A program made the position numbers and the translations under genes. The notes under the pieces are model-generated. The model saw only the letters and a list, made by a program, of their open reading frames with translations. It was not told the origin of the DNA and made no database searches. Of a stretch of 27,193 bases of DNA, positions 8,771 to 16,316 are shown piece after piece. Location of the stretch: assembly GCA_002420115.1 (NCBI GenBank), contig DIHK01000055.1:1-27193 (forward strand), given 5' to 3'. Numbering within the stretch: the first letter of the stretch is position 1; the number at the start of each line of letters is the position of its first letter. This DNA comes from Nitrospira sp. UBA5698 (GTDB lineage: Bacteria > Nitrospirota > Nitrospiria > Nitrospirales > Nitrospiraceae).

Positions 8771-9001
8771 TTAGGAGACGATGGTTCTTCGCCGACGAGC
8801 AAAGCCGAGTGATCTCATGCCGCCGCTGAGCAGCCGGACTGCGGCGGGGAGGGGAACAGGAGACGCCGTGATGGTGTTGCCGCTGACCAAAAACATTACG
8901 GCACTGCCGCTCAGTGCCATGAAGTTATCTGCCTGACGCGAGCATGCCGGTGAGCCCTTCCGCCAACGCAGTAGCCGTGAGAATAGTACGAGGCTCGTCA
9001 T
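8771..9001 (-). pseudogene. Degenerate or minimal VPLPA-CTERM gene
   Basis: A 76-residue frame whose C-terminus, SPVPLPAAVRLLSGGMRSLG followed by ARRRR, is a worn copy of the CTERM tail of its neighbours (VPLPAAVWLFGSG.. then ARRR): Trp and Phe of WLF are changed and the Gly-rich helix is disturbed. It still has AAGGAG 7 nt before its ATG and a copy of the bipartite promoter-like element at 9081-9121. The space between start and tail is too short for a normal body, and the N-terminus is a poor signal peptide. The best reading is a CTERM gene that lost its body and is decaying; a functional mini surface protein is the alternative. Confidence 0.5.
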
Positions 9002-9080
9002 CGATCGACTCCTTAGCAATCCGTGGCGACCATGCACTCCGTGATGTATTCCACTTCTACCAAAACCGTGGCGAGGCAAT

Positions 9081-9121
9081 CTACTCACCGATGCCGCTAT
9101 CTGCACTGGTTGACACAAAAT
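9081..9121 (-). promoter_or_regulatory. Bipartite promoter-like element, copy H
   Basis: On the plus strand: CTACTCA, 14 nt, then TGCACTGGTTGACACAAAA. It is 80 bp upstream of the ATG of the mini CTERM gene at 9001. About 15 of 20 positions fit the consensus of the long half and the 14-nt spacing is kept. The rest of 9002-9354 shows no other convincing gene or signal. Confidence 0.5.
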
Positions 9122-9354
9122 CAGCCTGGCAGTTGCCTGAAACTCTATGGCATATGCACGAGGATGCGAATCGCCGTCGGCACCAGGCGATCGCAGTGTC
9201 TCCATGACAGGAAACGAGTCCATACAACCCGTTTGGCGAGGCCGGAGCAAGCGAAGGGGCAAGACACATGAGGCCACCGCGTTAACGGCAATTCATAGGG
9301 TGGAGGGCACGGCTTCCACGATGAGATCGTGATGGTGTGTGGCGAAGCTCCGGA

Positions 9355-9385
9355 GCGTGAGCCCTCCGTTTCGGAGGACTCACGC
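9355..9385 (-). terminator. Hairpin 3' of the FGE-like gene
   Basis: A 14-bp stem with one mismatch (GCGTGAG..CCTCCG / CGGAGG..CTCACGC) around a TTT loop, 23 nt past the stop of the 9409-10479 gene. No T tract follows on the minus strand, so it is either a transcript 3' end stabiliser or a weak terminator. Confidence 0.5.
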
Positions 9386-9408
9386 CGTCCGTCGCCTACA
9401 GCGACAAT

Positions 9409-10479
9409 TCAAAAGGCGAGGGTCTTGTGCCGTCGCACCAACCCGATCAATCCCACTAAGGAACTCCCAAACAGCCAGGCTGCGGCGGGGACCGGCACGA
9501 CCGTGATCGGTCCAAGGCCGGTGAGGCGAAAACCGAGGCTACTGCCTCCGACGAGCGGATTGAAAAAGCTGCTGTAGGTGGGGCGCAACGTCTCCGCTCC
9601 GAGCCAGAGAGAGCCTCCGCGCATCACACGATTCGAGCTCGTCGATTCATCGATCCACTCCATCACATTGCCGCCTTGATCAAACGTGCCATAGGGGCTG
9701 GCACTCTCGGATCCGGCGCTGCCCACCGTCGTCACATGACCCAGCGTACCAGTTCCGTCCCAATTTGCGCCGAAGTTGTAATTGGCGACGTTCTCGCCGG
9801 AGTTGGCGATGTCTCCAGAGGGAGTAGCGGTGGCGATGGTCGGCACGGCATCGCTGCTTGTCGGATAAAGATAGTAGTTGGCGGTCGGCCCGTCGTTCTT
9901 GTGGAACGCCGCCTTATACCATTCGTCGTGGCTGGAAAGGGCGACCCAGTTCATGCCGTTGTGCTGACCAGGTCCATGCACACCCTGGCTCACCAGGGTA
10001 TTCGTGTCGGCGAAGGTGTAGAAGCCGCTTTCTGTGTTGCCGGTCATCACCCAATTGGCATATCGTGCCGCGTCGTGGAAGCTCACATAGTTGACGGGCT
10101 TATCTCCATAATTGGGTTTGGGGTTATACATCGTGCCCGGCGAGGCAGTCGGGTCGAAGTTGATCCCGCCCTTGACCACGGCGAAGCCGGTCGCATTGGT
10201 CATGTTGGGATTATACAGATCGTGAGGATTCACACCGTTGGGATCGACCACATTCAGGAAGGCGGCATAGTGCGCGTTCGTGACTTCGGTTGACGTGATG
10301 TAATAGGGATACGTAACGGCGCCGCGGCCGGTCAGTGGGTCGGCCACGTTGCCTGGGTTGCCGATCAGCACTGAGGTAAGCGGGACGTACGCCGCGTCGA
10401 CCGCCGCGTCGACCGCCGCTCCCTGGAAGAGAGCAGCGGCGGACAGCAACGCGATCAAGAATCGACGGAACTGTACCAT
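9409..10479 (-). CDS. FGE/SUMF1-fold VPVPA-CTERM surface protein lacking cysteine
   Basis: 356 residues: a signal peptide (about 1-26), a formylglycine-generating-enzyme/sulfatase-modifying-factor-like domain (about 31-325) and a C-terminal sorting tail (VVPVPAAAWLFGSSLVGLIG, then RRH). Domain signatures are YYITSTEVTNAHYAAFLN, KPVNYVSFHDAARYANW, NWVALSSHDEWYKAAFH, GGNVMEWIDE, RVMRGGSL and a closing GFRLTG. The whole protein contains no Cys, so it cannot use the catalytic cysteines of a true formylglycine-generating enzyme; it is more likely a binding or structural member of the fold. GGAGG lies inside the 3' end of the upstream gene and the two genes are separated by 3 bp, so they are translationally linked. 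It should be processed by an exosortase, which is not in the window. Confidence 0.85.
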   Translation of the reverse strand: MVQFRRFLIALLSAAALFQGAAVDAAVDAAYVPLTSVLIGNPGNVADPLTGRGAVTYPYYITSTEVTNAHYAAFLNVVDPNGVNPHDLYNPNMTNATGFAVVKGGINFDPTASPGTMYNPKPNYGDKPVNYVSFHDAARYANWVMTGNTESGFYTFADTNTLVSQGVHGPGQHNGMNWVALSSHDEWYKAAFHKNDGPTANYYLYPTSSDAVPTIATATPSGDIANSGENVANYNFGANWDGTGTLGHVTTVGSAGSESASPYGTFDQGGNVMEWIDESTSSNRVMRGGSLWLGAETLRPTYSSFFNPLVGGSSLGFRLTGLGPITVVPVPAAAWLFGSSLVGLIGLVRRHKTLAF

Positions 10480-10482
10480 AAG

Positions 10483-11268
10483 TTATGCCCTCCAAAGTCC
10501 TCGTCGGCGGGCCACACCGGCCAGCCCGATCAGCCCACTTCCGAACAGCCAGGCGGCAGCCGGCACTGGGACGGGTGAAGCAAAGGCAAAGGTGCCGACC
10601 GTTGTCCCGAGATCGCTTGGGGCGAAGAACGCGGAGGTGACTTCAGGGCTCCATTTCAAATTGCCCGAGAGGGTGAGGGAGAAGGGATTGCTGCTGGCCG
10701 TCACGTCGGTCAGTTCGAGGACAGGAATGGGAAATCCATAGTTGTTCAACAAGTACCAACCTGATCCATCCGCTGGATTGTCGACCCGCGTCGCATCGTA
10801 TCTCAAGGCATAATCTCCGGTGACGAAAATGCCGGGGAAGTTACCGAGAAACCGCATCACGCCGCCCAGCCCGATCTGGCCGCTGGCCGTGCCGGTCAAA
10901 TCATTCGGATCGTAGGTAAAATTGGTCGCTTGAATAGCCCGGCCGGCCGGATTCGTGACCGTCGCGCCGGTAACGTCGTAGACGAGGCCGGCCGCGGGAA
11001 TCTCACCGGTGCCGGGGACGAGGTCCGCGACTCCGGCCGTATTGATCTGTGTGGAGGTCAACGATGCCGAGGCAGATGCATTCCAAAACTCTTCCAAGTA
11101 CAGCGTCGGCGGTGTGCCGGTAGGGTTGAGGACCATTTGAGCCAAGGCATTACGATCAAGATTCATCGTGAACGCGCCGCTGGTCACGGTAGCGGCGGGC
11201 GCAATAGAGGGCGAGAACAGGACCAGGGCGGAAATCATGAGCGATGCGGGAGTCGAGGGCTTCATCAT
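10483..11268 (-). CDS. VPVPA-CTERM surface protein of unknown function
   Basis: 261 residues: a signal peptide (MMKPSTPASLMISALVLFSPSIAPAA), a beta-rich body with no recognised domain (TVTSGAFTMNLDRNALAQM early, then LTDVTASSNPFSLTLSGNL), and a CTERM tail VPVPAAAWLFGSGLIGLAG followed by ARRR. AGGAG lies 4-5 nt before the ATG. The stop is 3 bp from the start of the FGE-like gene and the upstream CTERM gene ends 52 bp away, so 12046 to 9409 is probably a three-gene operon driven by element G. It is likely anchored then released at the outer surface; its ligand is unknown. Confidence 0.8.
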   Translation of the reverse strand: MMKPSTPASLMISALVLFSPSIAPAATVTSGAFTMNLDRNALAQMVLNPTGTPPTLYLEEFWNASASASLTSTQINTAGVADLVPGTGEIPAAGLVYDVTGATVTNPAGRAIQATNFTYDPNDLTGTASGQIGLGGVMRFLGNFPGIFVTGDYALRYDATRVDNPADGSGWYLLNNYGFPIPVLELTDVTASSNPFSLTLSGNLKWSPEVTSAFFAPSDLGTTVGTFAFASPVPVPAAAWLFGSGLIGLAGVARRRGLWRA

Positions 11269-11320
11269 TGGTCTCCTCTGTTGTGAAAATTAAGGTACGT
11301 GATCTTGGGTGCTCAAAAGG

Positions 11321-12046
11321 TCATTCGTCGCAGGCGCGCGCACGCCGTCGTGTCAGTCCGATCAGTCCCGCCGCGCCGCTGCCGAACAGCCAGACCGCAG
11401 CAGGCAGGGGGACGGGTGCGACGTTTCCTGGCGCCACGATCAACACGTTGCTGTAGGCAGGGCGTCCGGCCACAGCATCGAAGAGGGTTCTGTTGGCGAT
11501 CGTTCCGGAAAGCATGTTGGCAAAGTTGACGTTTGTCCCACTGGTCTGATCCGATGTCCAGAAGAAGGGGGGAATGAATTCGAACGGCGGGGCTGTACCT
11601 ACCCGACCGGTGCCGAGTTGATTCAGTTGTGTAATCAAGCCCTGGGCCTCCGAGGTGGTGGGTAATCGCCAATCGGAAACTGTTTGGGGTCCATGTTGAG
11701 ATGTGAAGCTGTCAGCCCAGGCGGTCGCCGCCCACCAACTGCCTACCCAACGGCCAAGCGAGGCCTCGTAGCTGAGGTCGTTAGCGGCAATCGTATGAGG
11801 AGCGCCCAACGAGGGCGTCACGACCGTGCCAAGGAGCGGTCCCGTATAGGGGTTTGCGGTCGGGTTGGCTGTGGTCGCTGCGATGTCGTTGGTAAAGGTC
11901 AGCCCATTGGAGATCCAGGTCACATCTGAAACGTTATCATAGATCAATCCATTGCCGACGTTGATCAAGCTGGCCTGTGAGTTGATCGGAAGGATGCCTA
12001 CGGCAAACAACAATGCGACCGTGAGCAGCGGAGTTCTGTTACACAT
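11321..12046 (-). CDS. DUF1566-like VPLPA-CTERM surface protein
   Basis: 241 residues from the ATG at 12046, chosen because AAGGGA lies about 7 nt upstream and the product then begins with a signal peptide (MCNRTPLLTVALLFAVGILPINSQA). The body has the DUF1566/Lcl-type pattern: LIYDNVSDVTWISN, WVGSWWAATAWADS, VSDWRLPTTSEAQGL and PPFFWTSDQ, a lectin-like C-type fold relative found in surface proteins. The tail is VPLPAAVWLFGSGAAGLIG then TRRR. It is the first gene of a probable three-gene CTERM operon. The same domain occurs in the 16317-17153 protein. Confidence 0.8.
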   Translation of the reverse strand: MCNRTPLLTVALLFAVGILPINSQASLINVGNGLIYDNVSDVTWISNGLTFTNDIAATTANPTANPYTGPLLGTVVTPSLGAPHTIAANDLSYEASLGRWVGSWWAATAWADSFTSQHGPQTVSDWRLPTTSEAQGLITQLNQLGTGRVGTAPPFEFIPPFFWTSDQTSGTNVNFANMLSGTIANRTLFDAVAGRPAYSNVLIVAPGNVAPVPLPAAVWLFGSGAAGLIGLTRRRARACDE

Positions 12047-12189
12047 GGTGTGTCCCTTCGATTGAAATGAAGAACAATATTTGCGAAACGTCTGTCCATC
12101 AGAGAAAAGCTGACTTGCGACCCTTGGCGAGTTGGCGCAAAGACGGGCACTTCTCACTGGCAATTTGTACCGAGGTGCATCATGCACAG

Positions 12190-12230
12190 CTACTGATTGA
12201 TGCTGATGAACGCACTGGCTGCAACAGAAA
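12190..12230 (-). promoter_or_regulatory. Bipartite promoter-like element, copy G (weaker)
   Basis: On the plus strand: CTACTGA, 14 nt, then CGCACTGGCTGCAACAGAAA. The short half and the spacing fit exactly; the long half fits about 15 of 20 consensus positions. It lies about 140 bp upstream of the first gene of the CTERM operon at 12046. Nothing else is recognised in 12047-12278. Confidence 0.45.
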
Positions 12231-12278
12231 GTGGGTGGCTAATGTGATTGGCAGTATTAGGAGTGAGATCAATGTTCA

Positions 12279-12308
12279 GGGCCGTCGCCGACTCATCGGC
12301 GACGGCCC
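12279..12308 (-). terminator. GC-rich hairpin 3' of the di-heme peroxidase gene
   Basis: A perfect 12-bp stem GGGCCGTCGCCG / CGGCGACGGCCC with a 6-nt loop, 39 nt past the stop of the 12348-14210 gene. Its core CCGTCGCC / GGCGACGG is shared with hairpins at 15215 and 16235. No T tract follows. Confidence 0.55.
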
Positions 12309-12347
12309 GTATGGTTCAATGGTGGTGCATCGTGCGTGCGCGCTTAG

Positions 12348-14210
12348 TTATGGCTCCAAGAACTTTTTCTGCGGCGCACCGCCGAAGCGGCCGACCGCCG
12401 GAATTTCCATCAGCTGTTCACCGGGCATAATTGCGCGCGGCAACCCAGGTCCGTTCGGAATGAACAATTGTGGGTGATCGAACGGCGCCTGCTGAAAGCG
12501 CACCCGTTCGTCGGTGAGCGACAGGAGAAACGCCAACATCGCCGCCTTTTCTTCCGGCGTGAATCCGATGATGGACATCAGCTCGATCTGGGTGCCGTCG
12601 AGCGTCACCATCCCTTCATGGGCATCTCCGGCTCGATCGTAGAATTCGATGACGGCAGGCAGGTCCACCTGGCCGCCGTTGTGAAAATAGGGCGCCGTCA
12701 GCTCAACATTCCTGAGGCCGGGCACTTTGAAGGCCCCATCCACGACGATCGGTTCCGGCGGTGGCGGGGTGAGTCGCTTGACGGTGGACAGCCAATTCCC
12801 AAGGTCATCCTTCGCGCCCAGACTGAGATCTTGGAGCGTTTCCAACACGCCGATATTGTTGAAACCTCGGTCCATGGCTTGGCCGTCACGAATGCGGGTT
12901 GGGCTCGCCCGGACCTGGCGAACCGAGGCGCCCGTCAGTTCGGCGCCTTCATGGCAGGTGATGCATTGGCCACGGGTCTGGCTGCGGAACAAATCGACGC
13001 CCAAGATCGCCTGTGGGCTGATGGCGTTCGGATTCCCATCCATGAACTGGTCGTAGGGCGAATGATCGGCGACGAGGGTCGATTCATACATCTGGATGGC
13101 CAAGCCGAAGAAGAGCGCAAAGTTGTATTGCATCAGCGAATACTCGTTTGCTGCGAGCGCCCCTGTAGGCGGATCGATCACGGTGGGTGTCCCGTCGGTT
13201 CCCACCCGAATCAGTTTGGATGAGTCCCACCACTGGCGGTGAAAAGCCGCCTGAATCAGTTCTGGATATCCGGTTGCGTGCAGCCCTTTCTGTGGCCACC
13301 GGCTCAGGGACCCGAGTACGCTGTCCTCCGGATGGACAAGCTGGAGTGCCAGAGGACGGAGGTTGGAGACCGGCTGGCCGGGAATCTGGTAGCGGGCGAA
13401 TTTCTTGCCGATGTCGCGCATGGTGCGGCCCCTGGCGGACATTTCATCTCCGCTCACCGGTGGGACGACCGCTTGCGAAGCCAGGCTGGAGTCCTCCAAC
13501 CGTACTTGAACGGCCACCGGAGTGGTGGGATTATCCGCGCGGAAGATGCGGGCATTCGGATCCCGATCTCCCATTTCATTCACCCCGTTGAACACATTGT
13601 CGGCGCGGCCATCCCAGAATTGGCGGTGATTAAATACGGCGTTAACAACGGTCGGCGTATTGCGCGGTTCCACACGGCGGATGTTCGTCGATCCGACCCG
13701 AAATCCGTCAGGGTCTGGTTCTTGGCGTACACGATCGGCCGGACCGTTTCCGACGCCGAGGAAGACGGAGTTACGGACGCCCTGTGACGAGAGCACGTCG
13801 TTACTTGCAGGGAAGAATGGAAAATCGGATCCGGTCACTTGTCCCACCGGACCAAGATTTCTATGGAATGTGGTGTCTGGATTTGGTGCGCCGGTCGTGG
13901 TGATACGTTTCAAGCCGGGTGAGAGCTGATTTTTCGATCGAGTGTCGGCCATCCCTGAACTGAAATGACAACTGGCGCAGGCGGTGACGCCGTCGCTGCC
14001 GACCTGCATCTCCCAGAACAAGGCCTTGCCCAGGCGGACGGCAGCTTGGCGATCGCTGACAAAGTCAGAAAGGTTCGTCGGCTCCGGCACCGGCACGGTC
14101 TTAAGCGACGGAGGGCGGGGCGGGTCGGCGACTTGGGAAAAGACCGAACCGCTCGCTGTGAGTATGCTGATGACCACACTGATACCAACCCGCGAATAGA
14201 ATCTATGCAT
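12348..14210 (-). CDS. Di-heme cytochrome c peroxidase/MauG-family protein (paralogue 1)
   Basis: 620 residues with a signal peptide (residues 1-26). Two haem c sites, CASCH at 78-82 and CITCH at 416-420, mark the two-domain di-haem peroxidase family (CcP/MauG). Family signatures are RNTPTVVNAVFNHRQFWDGR, then FALFFGLAIQMYE, DRGFNNIGV, and AFKVPGLRNVELTAPYFHNG. It is much longer than classical CcpA (about 330-350 residues) because of an expanded inter-haem region. The expected role is periplasmic or surface peroxide reduction or MauG-like oxidation of a protein or polymer. AGGAG lies 8 nt before the ATG. It is surrounded by CTERM genes on the same strand and has a paralogue at 19235-21256. 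It has no CTERM tail itself. Confidence 0.88.
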   Translation of the reverse strand: MHRFYSRVGISVVISILTASGSVFSQVADPPRPPSLKTVPVPEPTNLSDFVSDRQAAVRLGKALFWEMQVGSDGVTACASCHFSSGMADTRSKNQLSPGLKRITTTGAPNPDTTFHRNLGPVGQVTGSDFPFFPASNDVLSSQGVRNSVFLGVGNGPADRVRQEPDPDGFRVGSTNIRRVEPRNTPTVVNAVFNHRQFWDGRADNVFNGVNEMGDRDPNARIFRADNPTTPVAVQVRLEDSSLASQAVVPPVSGDEMSARGRTMRDIGKKFARYQIPGQPVSNLRPLALQLVHPEDSVLGSLSRWPQKGLHATGYPELIQAAFHRQWWDSSKLIRVGTDGTPTVIDPPTGALAANEYSLMQYNFALFFGLAIQMYESTLVADHSPYDQFMDGNPNAISPQAILGVDLFRSQTRGQCITCHEGAELTGASVRQVRASPTRIRDGQAMDRGFNNIGVLETLQDLSLGAKDDLGNWLSTVKRLTPPPPEPIVVDGAFKVPGLRNVELTAPYFHNGGQVDLPAVIEFYDRAGDAHEGMVTLDGTQIELMSIIGFTPEEKAAMLAFLLSLTDERVRFQQAPFDHPQLFIPNGPGLPRAIMPGEQLMEIPAVGRFGGAPQKKFLEP

Positions 14211-14264
14211 TGTCGTAACTCCTCTCTCGTCGTTCGTCGCTCGGGAAGCGCATCTCGTTCCTCC

Positions 14265-14370
14265 GATCCTGAGTTTCAGGTTTCAAGTTCAACGTTTCGG
14301 GTTGTACAGCAACCAGGACTTTCAAACCTGAAACATGAAACTGGAAACCATTGACCAATACGCTTCACGC
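14265..14370 (+). repeat. Interspersed ~100-bp repeat, copy 1
   Basis: It begins GATCCTGAGTTTCAGGTTTC and ends CGCTTCACGC. Outer arms GTTTCAGGTTT (14273-14283) and AAACCTGAAAC (14324-14334) are perfect inverted repeats, and an inner GGTTG/CAACC can pair. Its terminal TTCACGC overlaps the stop codon of the 14365-15000 gene. Copies 2 and 3 are at 21923 and 26992. Confidence 0.75.
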
Positions 14371-15000
14371 TTTCAGTCGCCGCCGCGCCAATCCAGCCAA
14401 TCCTACGAGTCCGCTCCCAAACAGCCAGGCGGCGGCGGGCAAGGGGACGGATGTCAGTTGGAAATTTCCGCCCAAGAACGCGGCGCCGTCCGTACCGGGA
14501 TCCGTCTGATCCGGAAATCCGAAGCCGCTGCCGAACGAGGAATACCGGACGTCGATCACGGAGACACGAGGATCGACGGTACCGTTTCCAGCGAAAAGAG
14601 CCGTAGCCAGATCGCTGTCCAGATGCGCTCCTACGACGTATTCAACGCCCGGAGTGAGTATGGTGCTGTTCACCGGCGCAAACCGGAAATATCCGTCCAA
14701 TGAGGCATCAGTTCCGGCTGCGACCGTAGTTTGAACGAGTGGTGCTCCGCCTGAGGCAAGCCACAAGGCAACCTGAGCGGGTCCGGCGAGCCCGTCTTGA
14801 TTGGAATCGTATACGCCCAGTGCTTCAATCGAGGTCGGGGCTGTGACAGAGAATTTCCAGCCCAACGTCCAAGCCGAGCTGTCGTATTCGAAATCGATCT
14901 GCGTCAGATCGATGACGGCTGCGTGAACCGGCTCAGAGACCGAAGGGATTCCGATGAAAAGAGCAAGACATGTCGCACCGACCATGCGTAGCACCGTCAT
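14365..15000 (-). CDS. VPLPA-CTERM surface protein, DUF4082-like
   Basis: 211 residues from ATG 15000 (GAGGA about 9 nt upstream; starts a clean signal peptide MTVLRMVGATCLALF..). An ATG at 15042 is also possible. The body (YDSSAWTLGWKFSVTAPTSI, then ALGVYDSNQDGL, VALWLASGGAPLVQTTV, FRFAPVN, LTPGVEYVVGAHLDSD) has the pattern of DUF4082-like beta-sandwich domains common in PEP-CTERM proteins. The tail is VPLPAAAWLFGSGLVGLAG then ARRRLKA. Element C lies about 90-130 bp upstream. Surface display through exosortase is expected; its binding partner is unknown. Confidence 0.8.
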   Translation of the reverse strand: MTVLRMVGATCLALFIGIPSVSEPVHAAVIDLTQIDFEYDSSAWTLGWKFSVTAPTSIEALGVYDSNQDGLAGPAQVALWLASGGAPLVQTTVAAGTDASLDGYFRFAPVNSTILTPGVEYVVGAHLDSDLATALFAGNGTVDPRVSVIDVRYSSFGSGFGFPDQTDPGTDGAAFLGGNFQLTSVPLPAAAWLFGSGLVGLAGLARRRLKA

Positions 15001-15092
15001 AGCAGCTGTTCCTCTAGCTAGAATATGAACATGTGGAAGCATTGAAGAGTCCCCTTATATCGGCAAAACGTACCAGAGCGAAACTGGGCGAT

Positions 15093-15133
15093 CTACCGAT
15101 TGAAGCTCGTCGTTGCTACGGATGTGAAAGGAA
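15093..15133 (-). promoter_or_regulatory. Bipartite promoter-like element, copy C
   Basis: On the plus strand: CTACCGA, 14 nt, then TGCTACGGATGTGAAAGGAA. It is 93 bp upstream of the ATG at 15000. Both halves and the spacing match the consensus. Confidence 0.65.
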
Positions 15134-15214
15134 ATACTGCCGGGAAGGGGGGCGAGCCTGGAGGAGTGACGAGGGAATAGATGAATCGGAATTGTGCAGA
15201 TGACATATGGGAAC

Positions 15215-15240
15215 CCACCGTCGCCGTTCGGCGACGGTGG
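15215..15240 (-). terminator. GC-rich hairpin 3' of a CTERM gene
   Basis: A perfect 11-bp stem CCACCGTCGCC / GGCGACGGTGG with a 4-nt GTTC loop, 54 nt past the stop of the 15295-16005 gene and upstream of element C. It shares its core with the hairpins at 12279 and 16235. No T tract follows. Confidence 0.55.
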
Positions 15241-15294
15241 ACAAGAGAGGACGGAAACCGAGATTCTGTTGAGGTCAGAGTCTCCGATTCCGCA

Positions 15295-16005
15295 TTAGGC
15301 CGTCATGCAGCGGCGTGCGAGTCCGACGAGTCCGGCGAGTCCGCTGCCGAAGAGCCAAACGGCGGCCGGGACCGGCACTGCTGCGACATCAAACGTGGCA
15401 TTGAACGCATGGATGCCAGTTTGCCCCAGTGAGAACGCAGGATTTCCTCCGAGCGCGATGCTGTAGAGCCCAGGATTGAGATAGAATTGCTGGGAGACCG
15501 ACGTCAAGCCTGTTCCGTTGGCGGTACCATTCTGTCCGCCGGCGTTGGCGACGTGACCGATGTAGGTGAGGTCATCGGCCCAGCTAATCGCCCCTGTATT
15601 GTTGAACGTGTGATTGTTTGTATCGGGGGTATTGTTTTCCCAGCCTGAATAGAGACTGAAGGCCGGAAACAGAGACCCGGTCGTGCCTCGGTCCATCGTA
15701 ATAGTCAGCACACCCGGCACGTGCATCTGACTGAGATCCAACTGCACCCAGTTGCTGGTATGTGTCCACCCCTTCGCGCCAACCGGGTTGTTTGGCTCAC
15801 CCCAGCTCTTCGCGCCAACGCTGCCAGAAATACTGCCGGCCCCGCCATGATTGGTAGCCCCCTTAAACTCATAGGTGAGACCGGTTGTATCGGGCGTTAA
15901 TCCGAAGTTGATGTGGGCGTGAGCCGAAGTCGCTCCGGCCAGCCACAGACCTACTGCGGCGAGGGTCAGATAGGAAGACCGCTTTGTGATACTGAGTAAC
16001 TTCAT
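15295..16005 (-). CDS. VPVPA-CTERM surface protein of unknown function (paralogue of 17320-18162)
   Basis: 236 residues; AAGGAG lies 8 nt before the ATG. Signal peptide residues 1-30 (cleavage after AHA). The body carries GWTHTSNWVQLDLSQM, LTITMDRGTTGSLFPAFSLY and GWENNTP, which line up with GWAHTSRWSVIDLNGLYD, LTVTLQDSNGTGLIPGVTVW and GKEDLGNYSS of the 17320-18162 protein, so the two are paralogues. The late segment FYLNPGLYSIALGGNPAF resembles an Ig-like or CBM-like strand pattern; no named domain. The tail VPVPAAVWLFGSGLAGLVG is followed by ARRCMTA, with Cys in place of the third Arg. Element B lies about 100-135 bp upstream. Confidence 0.8.
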   Translation of the reverse strand: MKLLSITKRSSYLTLAAVGLWLAGATSAHAHINFGLTPDTTGLTYEFKGATNHGGAGSISGSVGAKSWGEPNNPVGAKGWTHTSNWVQLDLSQMHVPGVLTITMDRGTTGSLFPAFSLYSGWENNTPDTNNHTFNNTGAISWADDLTYIGHVANAGGQNGTANGTGLTSVSQQFYLNPGLYSIALGGNPAFSLGQTGIHAFNATFDVAAVPVPAAVWLFGSGLAGLVGLARRCMTA

Positions 16006-16101
16006 ACAGGCACTCCTTGGTTAATGAGGATTGTGAAAAAGAACAGCTTGTGAGAGCCGGCCCTCATAAGGGTTACCAATAGCAAAGCAAGACTTCCTGA
16101 G

Positions 16102-16142
16102 CTACCGACCAAACCAAGTCCTTGCTACAAATGTGACGAAAA
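16102..16142 (-). promoter_or_regulatory. Bipartite promoter-like element, copy B
   Basis: On the plus strand: CTACCGA, 14 nt, then TGCTACAAATGTGACGAAAA. It is 97 bp upstream of the ATG at 16005. It is one of the cleanest copies. The remainder of 16006-16316 holds only this and the hairpin at 16235. Confidence 0.7.
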
Positions 16143-16234
16143 ATATCTTCAGAGGCGCTGATCAGGCCAAGAACCAAACGCCTGAGTGGAAGTGGGGGGG
16201 CGGAAAGCTTCCTGGTCCTGGGATGGGGCTCGTC

Positions 16235-16264
16235 GTCCACCGTCGCCAGGAAGCGACGGTGGAC
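16235..16264 (-). terminator. GC-rich hairpin 3' of a CTERM gene
   Basis: A perfect 12-bp stem GTCCACCGTCGC / GCGACGGTGGAC with a 6-nt loop, 52 nt past the stop of the 16317-17153 gene. Core shared with the hairpins at 12279 and 15215. No T tract follows. Confidence 0.55.
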
Positions 16265-16316
16265 AAGGTCGTGAGGAAGTTGGGCTGACGCGTGGGTCTG
16301 CAATGGTGCTGCTGGG

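Noticed and set aside
8944..9207. Plus-strand frame with DHALRDVFHFYQNRGE resembling the C-terminal motif of di-haem peroxidases
   Set aside because: Similarity is limited to about a dozen residues, no haem motif or ribosome site is present, and the minus strand here carries the mini CTERM gene and its promoter-like element.
9676..10293. 205-residue plus-strand frame opposite the FGE-like gene
   Set aside because: It is antisense to a well-supported CTERM protein with clear domain motifs; its composition is that of a shadow frame.
12468..13787. Long plus-strand frames (up to 251 residues) opposite the di-haem peroxidase
   Set aside because: They mirror conserved peroxidase coding sequence and have no ribosome sites or recognisable motifs.
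14265..14370. CRISPR-like interpretation of GTTTCAGGTTTCAAG repeats
   Set aside because: Copies are dispersed kilobases apart, contain internal inverted arms and have no spacer array or cas genes.
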